Below are positions 6,143 to 8,256 of a DNA stretch of 8,256 nt, in pieces. The position numbers and the translations under genes are program-made. The notes under the pieces are model-generated. The model ran no database searches, had not been told where the DNA came from, and saw nothing but the letters and a program-made list of their open reading frames with translations. Each line of letters begins with the position of its first letter. The first letter of the stretch is position 1. The DNA is from Anaerolineae bacterium (lineage in GTDB: Bacteria > Chloroflexota > Anaerolineae > JAADDB01): the NCBI GenBank assembly GCA_015489285.1, contig WGAA01000192.1, positions 1 to 8,256 of the forward strand, written 5' to 3'.

Positions 6143-7864
6143 TCACTTCTGTCCGGCCAACTTGCGCTTCTCCTCCTCGACCAGGACACGACGCAGGAAT
6201 TTGCCCACTTGACTCTTGGGCAGCTCACTACGGAATTCTACCAGCTTTGGCACTTTATAGGGAGCCAGGTGCTCCCGGCAGAAGGCGATGATCTCCTCCT
6301 CGGTCGCCTGTTCTCCCGGCTTGAGGACGATGTAGGCCTTGACCGTCTCCCCCCGGTAGGGGTCGGGTACCCCCGCGACGACGGCTTCCAGCACTTTGGG
6401 GTGCATGTAGAGGACTTCTTCCACTTCCCGCGGGATGATGTTGTACCCGCTGGCGATGATGATGTCCTTCTTCCGGTCCACGATGTAGAAGTAGCCCTCC
6501 TCATCCATGCGTGCGATGTCCCCCGTGTGGAGCCAGCCCTCCTCGTCCAGGACGAGTTTTGTTTCCTCGGGACGGTTCCAGTAGCCCTTCATCACCTGGG
6601 GGCCCTTGACGCACAGCTCTCCCACCTTGCCCGGCGGCAACGTCTCCCCTGTGTTCATGTCCACAATTTTAGCATCGGTGCTGGGAAAGGGCAGACCGAT
6701 GGAGCCCATCTTGCGTTTGCCGTAGATGGGGTTGGAGTGGGTGACGGGGGAGGCTTCGGTGAGCCCGTACCCCTCGACCAGACGCCCACCGGTGATGGCT
6801 TCGAAGCGCTGTTGGACTTCGACGGGCAGGGGTGCCGCACCGCTGATACACGCTTCGACGCTCTTCAGGTCGTACTTGTGGACGCGAGGGTGGTTGATGA
6901 TGGCGATGTACATAGTGGGCACGCCGGGGAAGAGGTTGCACCGCTCGTGGTGGATAGCTTCCATGACGATGTCGATGGGCCGGGGGTTGGGAACCATGAC
7001 GACCTTCCCCCCGTTGTAGAGCCCCAGGAGAAGGGCCACCGTCATCCCGTACACGTGGAAGAAGGGCAGGGCGCCCATCATGATGACCTTTCCCCGGTCG
7101 AAGTGGGGAATCCACGCGGCCACTTGCATGGTGTTCGCCACCAGGTTCCGGTGGGTCAGCATGGCCGCCTTAGGCACCCCAGTCGTGCCGCCCGTGTACT
7201 GGAAGAGGGCCACTTCATTGGGATCCGGGTGGATGTCCGGCGGTGTCCCGCCCATGTTCATGACCGTCTGCCAGTGGTACACGCCCTCCCCTTCCGGGAC
7301 GTGGGTCATGAGGCCTTCCTTGCGCAACGTTCGTTCGGTTAGCCCCTTGAAGGGGCCTTTGACGTACTCGGGTATGTCGGTGATGATGACACGTTTGATG
7401 GGGACTTCGTCGCGCACGGCTTGCAATCGCTCGTACAGGGGGCTGAGCATGACGATGGTCTCGGCCCCCGAGTCCTTCATCTGGTGGGCCAACTCGCGTG
7501 GGGTGTAGGTGGGGTTGGTGTTGACCGCGATGGCGCCGGCCCGCAGCGTGCCCATGAAGGCGATGACGTATTGGGGGGTGTTGGGCAGCATGATGGCCAC
7601 CCGGTCCCCCGGCCGGACCCCCATCTGGTGGAGGGCGGCCGCGAAGGTGTGGACGGCCGCGAGCAATTCCCTGTAGGTGAGGGATGCGTGGATGGAGAGG
7701 CCCAGCGGCAGGTACTTGAGCACCATCTTCACTCCCACACGGTCGGGGAAATCCCGGGCCGCGTCCTCGACGAACGTGTACAGGGGAATGGGAGGCACAT
7801 CGATGGTTCGGGGGACACCTTCGTCGTAGAATTGATACCAGGGTCGTTCCAACAATTCGGCCAT
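6143..7864 (-). CDS. Long-chain fatty acid--CoA ligase (FadD-type acyl-CoA synthetase)
   Basis: A 573-residue ANL-superfamily enzyme that activates a carboxylate with ATP to an acyl-adenylate and then forms the CoA thioester. The phosphate loop YTGGTTGVPK is at 223-232, the aromatic gate/A5 motif YGLTEASP at 366-373, GWLHTGD at 443-449, the hinge DRKKDIIIASGYNI at 463-476, and the catalytic lysine in PKSQVGKFLRR at Lys555. All key residues are intact and the length is normal for FadD. Long or medium acyl chains are most likely; the exact substrate cannot be read from sequence. ATG 7864 has AGGAGGAGGT (7871-7880) about 6 nt upstream. It is the first gene of the minus-strand run. The adjacent transporter might move a related compound, but that is speculation. 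No convincing sigma-70 promoter is visible between it and the repeat array upstream. Confidence 0.94.
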   Translation of the reverse strand: MAELLERPWYQFYDEGVPRTIDVPPIPLYTFVEDAARDFPDRVGVKMVLKYLPLGLSIHASLTYRELLAAVHTFAAALHQMGVRPGDRVAIMLPNTPQYVIAFMGTLRAGAIAVNTNPTYTPRELAHQMKDSGAETIVMLSPLYERLQAVRDEVPIKRVIITDIPEYVKGPFKGLTERTLRKEGLMTHVPEGEGVYHWQTVMNMGGTPPDIHPDPNEVALFQYTGGTTGVPKAAMLTHRNLVANTMQVAAWIPHFDRGKVIMMGALPFFHVYGMTVALLLGLYNGGKVVMVPNPRPIDIVMEAIHHERCNLFPGVPTMYIAIINHPRVHKYDLKSVEACISGAAPLPVEVQQRFEAITGGRLVEGYGLTEASPVTHSNPIYGKRKMGSIGLPFPSTDAKIVDMNTGETLPPGKVGELCVKGPQVMKGYWNRPEETKLVLDEEGWLHTGDIARMDEEGYFYIVDRKKDIIIASGYNIIPREVEEVLYMHPKVLEAVVAGVPDPYRGETVKAYIVLKPGEQATEEEIIAFCREHLAPYKVPKLVEFRSELPKSQVGKFLRRVLVEEEKRKLAGQK

Positions 7865-7921
7865 GCTTTCACCTCCTCCTTGAGAAAATGCATGAGGCCT
7901 TACGGATTGGGCAGGAAAAAC

Positions 7922-7949
7922 AACGATTAACGATTGACGATTAACGATT
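7922..7949 (+). repeat. Heptanucleotide tandem repeat cluster 1, AACGATT x4
   Basis: Four perfectly phased 7-nt units; the third begins with G instead of A (gacgatt). First of four heptad clusters that alternate with hairpin spacers up to 8160. It lies 58 nt upstream of the acyl-CoA synthetase start. Confidence 0.85.
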
Positions 7950-7956
7950 AAAAGGA

Positions 7957-7991
7957 TTGGCGTGAAGACAAGGCTGACCTTACCACGCCAA
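7957..7991 (+). repeat. Hairpin spacer 1 of the heptad array
   Basis: ttggcgtg (7957-7964) pairs perfectly with cacgccaa (7984-7991); inside, aagg (7970-7973) pairs with cctt (7978-7981) around ctga. Positions 7958-7991 match 8027-8060 at 28 of 34 bases without gaps, so spacers 1 and 2 are a direct repeat with a 69-bp offset. Confidence 0.7.
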
Positions 7992-7998
7992 CGTTAGT

Positions 7999-8019
7999 AA
8001 CGAGTCACGAGTAACGAGT
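7999..8019 (+). repeat. Heptanucleotide tandem repeat cluster 2, AACGAGT x3
   Basis: Three phased units: aacgagt, cacgagt, aacgagt. The heptad differs from cluster 1 at one position (T to G), and every unit within the cluster shares that change. Confidence 0.8.
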
Positions 8020-8026
8020 AACTGCC

Positions 8027-8060
8027 TGGCGTGAAGCCAAGGTTGACTCCACCAAGCCAA
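8027..8060 (+). repeat. Hairpin spacer 2 of the heptad array
   Basis: Direct repeat of spacer 1 (28 of 34 bases). tggcgtg (8027-8033) pairs with caagcca (8053-8059) at six of seven positions. It is followed by a second small hairpin, aacttg (8059-8064) with caagtt (8069-8074) and a tctt loop. Confidence 0.65.
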
Positions 8061-8074
8061 CTTGTCTTCAAGTT

Positions 8075-8088
8075 GCGCATTACGCATC
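8075..8088 (+). repeat. Heptanucleotide cluster 3, degenerate (GCGCATT, ACGCATC)
   Basis: Two phased 7-nt units sharing cgcat, followed by acgtcg which may be the start of a third. It is weaker alone and is supported mainly by its place in the alternating array. Confidence 0.5.
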
Positions 8089-8092
8089 ACGT

Positions 8093-8137
8093 CGCCGGAG
8101 CCAAGATGCGCTAACAGCGCCGACTTTCTCACCGGCG
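8093..8137 (+). repeat. Hairpin spacer 3 of the heptad array
   Basis: cgccgg (8093-8098) pairs with ccggcg (8132-8137), enclosing a small hairpin gcgc-taaca-gcgc (8108-8120). Its sequence is unrelated to spacers 1 and 2, but it has the same placement between heptad clusters. Confidence 0.5.
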
Positions 8138-8139
8138 CC

Positions 8140-8160
8140 TGACGCTTGACGCATGACGAA
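8140..8160 (+). repeat. Heptanucleotide tandem repeat cluster 4, TGACGCW-type x3
   Basis: Three phased units: tgacgct, tgacgca, tgacgaa. Last cluster of the array. Its first base follows spacer 3 by 2 nt, and the palindrome at 8176 begins 15 nt later. Confidence 0.75.
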
Positions 8161-8175
8161 AAGAGGCCATCGGTC

Positions 8176-8210
8176 CAGACTTCCGAAGTCTCGCAGACTT
8201 CGGAAGTCTG
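8176..8210. repeat. 16-bp perfect palindrome with CGC loop, copy 2
   Basis: Left arm 8176-8191 (cagacttccgaagtct) and right arm 8195-8210 pair perfectly around cgc; one further C-G pair (8175/8211) extends the stem to 17 bp. It differs from the copy at 210-244 by one base pair changed in both arms (G-C here, A-T there). The T-tract expected of an intrinsic terminator is missing on both sides. Confidence 0.8.
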
Positions 8211-8228
8211 GGGGGCCGGCCGGCTGGG

Positions 8229-8254
8229 ATTCGCACGGCGCTGAACCGCCGTGC
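8229..8254 (-). repeat. Dispersed hairpin repeat, copy 2, inverted
   Basis: Exact 26-base reverse complement of 115-140, including the 8-bp stem (8233-8240 equivalent arm with 8247-8254) and the loop that reads GTTCAG on the minus strand. On the minus strand it precedes the palindrome at 8176-8210 by 18 nt, mirroring the order of the partial repeat (172-189) and palindrome (210-244) at the left end. Confidence 0.75.
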
Positions 8255-8256
8255 TC

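Noticed and set aside
4755..6212. 485-codon plus-strand frame opposite the MFS transporter, and a 403-codon frame opposite the acyl-CoA synthetase (6131-7342)
   Set aside because: Rich in Glu, Gly, Asp and Val with no recognisable motif, while the opposite strand encodes complete conserved proteins with ribosome binding sites.
7922..8160. CRISPR array
   Set aside because: Repeats are 7 nt and tandem, the spacers are hairpins and two of them are homologous to each other, and no cas gene is present.
115..8254. Composite transposon bounded by terminal inverted repeats
   Set aside because: There is no transposase, integrase or target duplication in view, and the genes inside are ordinary chromosomal ones. 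The repeats are short hairpin elements with additional partial copies.

Overview
This is a G+C-rich bacterial window with one plus-strand gene (argJ), seven minus-strand genes and repeat-rich noncoding DNA at both ends. No ribosomal or taxonomic marker is present. The gene content, GTG/ATG starts with strong AGGAGG ribosome binding sites, and dispersed palindromes next to heptanucleotide repeats suggest a free-living bacterium, possibly an Anaerolineae-like Chloroflexota. That assignment is inference from general resemblance only.

Layout. Positions 1-441 hold no gene: there are hairpin repeats (33-54, 115-136, a partial copy at 172-189, and a 16-bp perfect palindrome at 210-244), then a long imperfect stem-loop (301-383) in the argJ leader. 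argJ (442-1665) encodes the ornithine/glutamate N-acetyltransferase of arginine synthesis. It converges, with a 2-bp gap between stop codons, on a run of minus-strand genes. Read in transcription order these are an acyl-CoA synthetase (7864-6143), a 12-TM UMF1/Atg22-type MFS transporter (6116-4770), a CapF-type sugar cupin (4767-4327), a hexapeptide acyltransferase (4340-3609), tsaE (3592-3047), a DPM-type family 2 glycosyltransferase (2940-2233) and a purine-type phosphoribosyltransferase (2174-1668).

The first five minus-strand genes are tightly packed, with overlapping or 2-26 nt junctions, and look like one operon. Cupin plus acyltransferase resembles a nucleotide-sugar modification pair, and the glycosyltransferase downstream could feed sugar onto a polyprenyl carrier, so a surface-glycan theme is plausible. 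tsaE (tRNA t6A synthesis), the acyl-CoA synthetase and the phosphoribosyltransferase look like housekeeping genes carried in the same run. The last two genes are separated by 106- and 58-nt gaps and may have their own transcripts.

Positions 7865-8256 hold no gene. They carry an unusual modular array in which four clusters of 7-nt tandem repeats alternate with hairpin-forming spacers (7922-8160), then a second copy of the palindrome (8176-8210) and an inverted exact copy of the 26-bp repeat (8229-8254). The two ends therefore carry the same composite repeat in inverted orientation around the whole gene block. The genes are ordinary; the repeats are the part worth a second look, especially paired hairpin copies that differ by compensatory changes in both arms.
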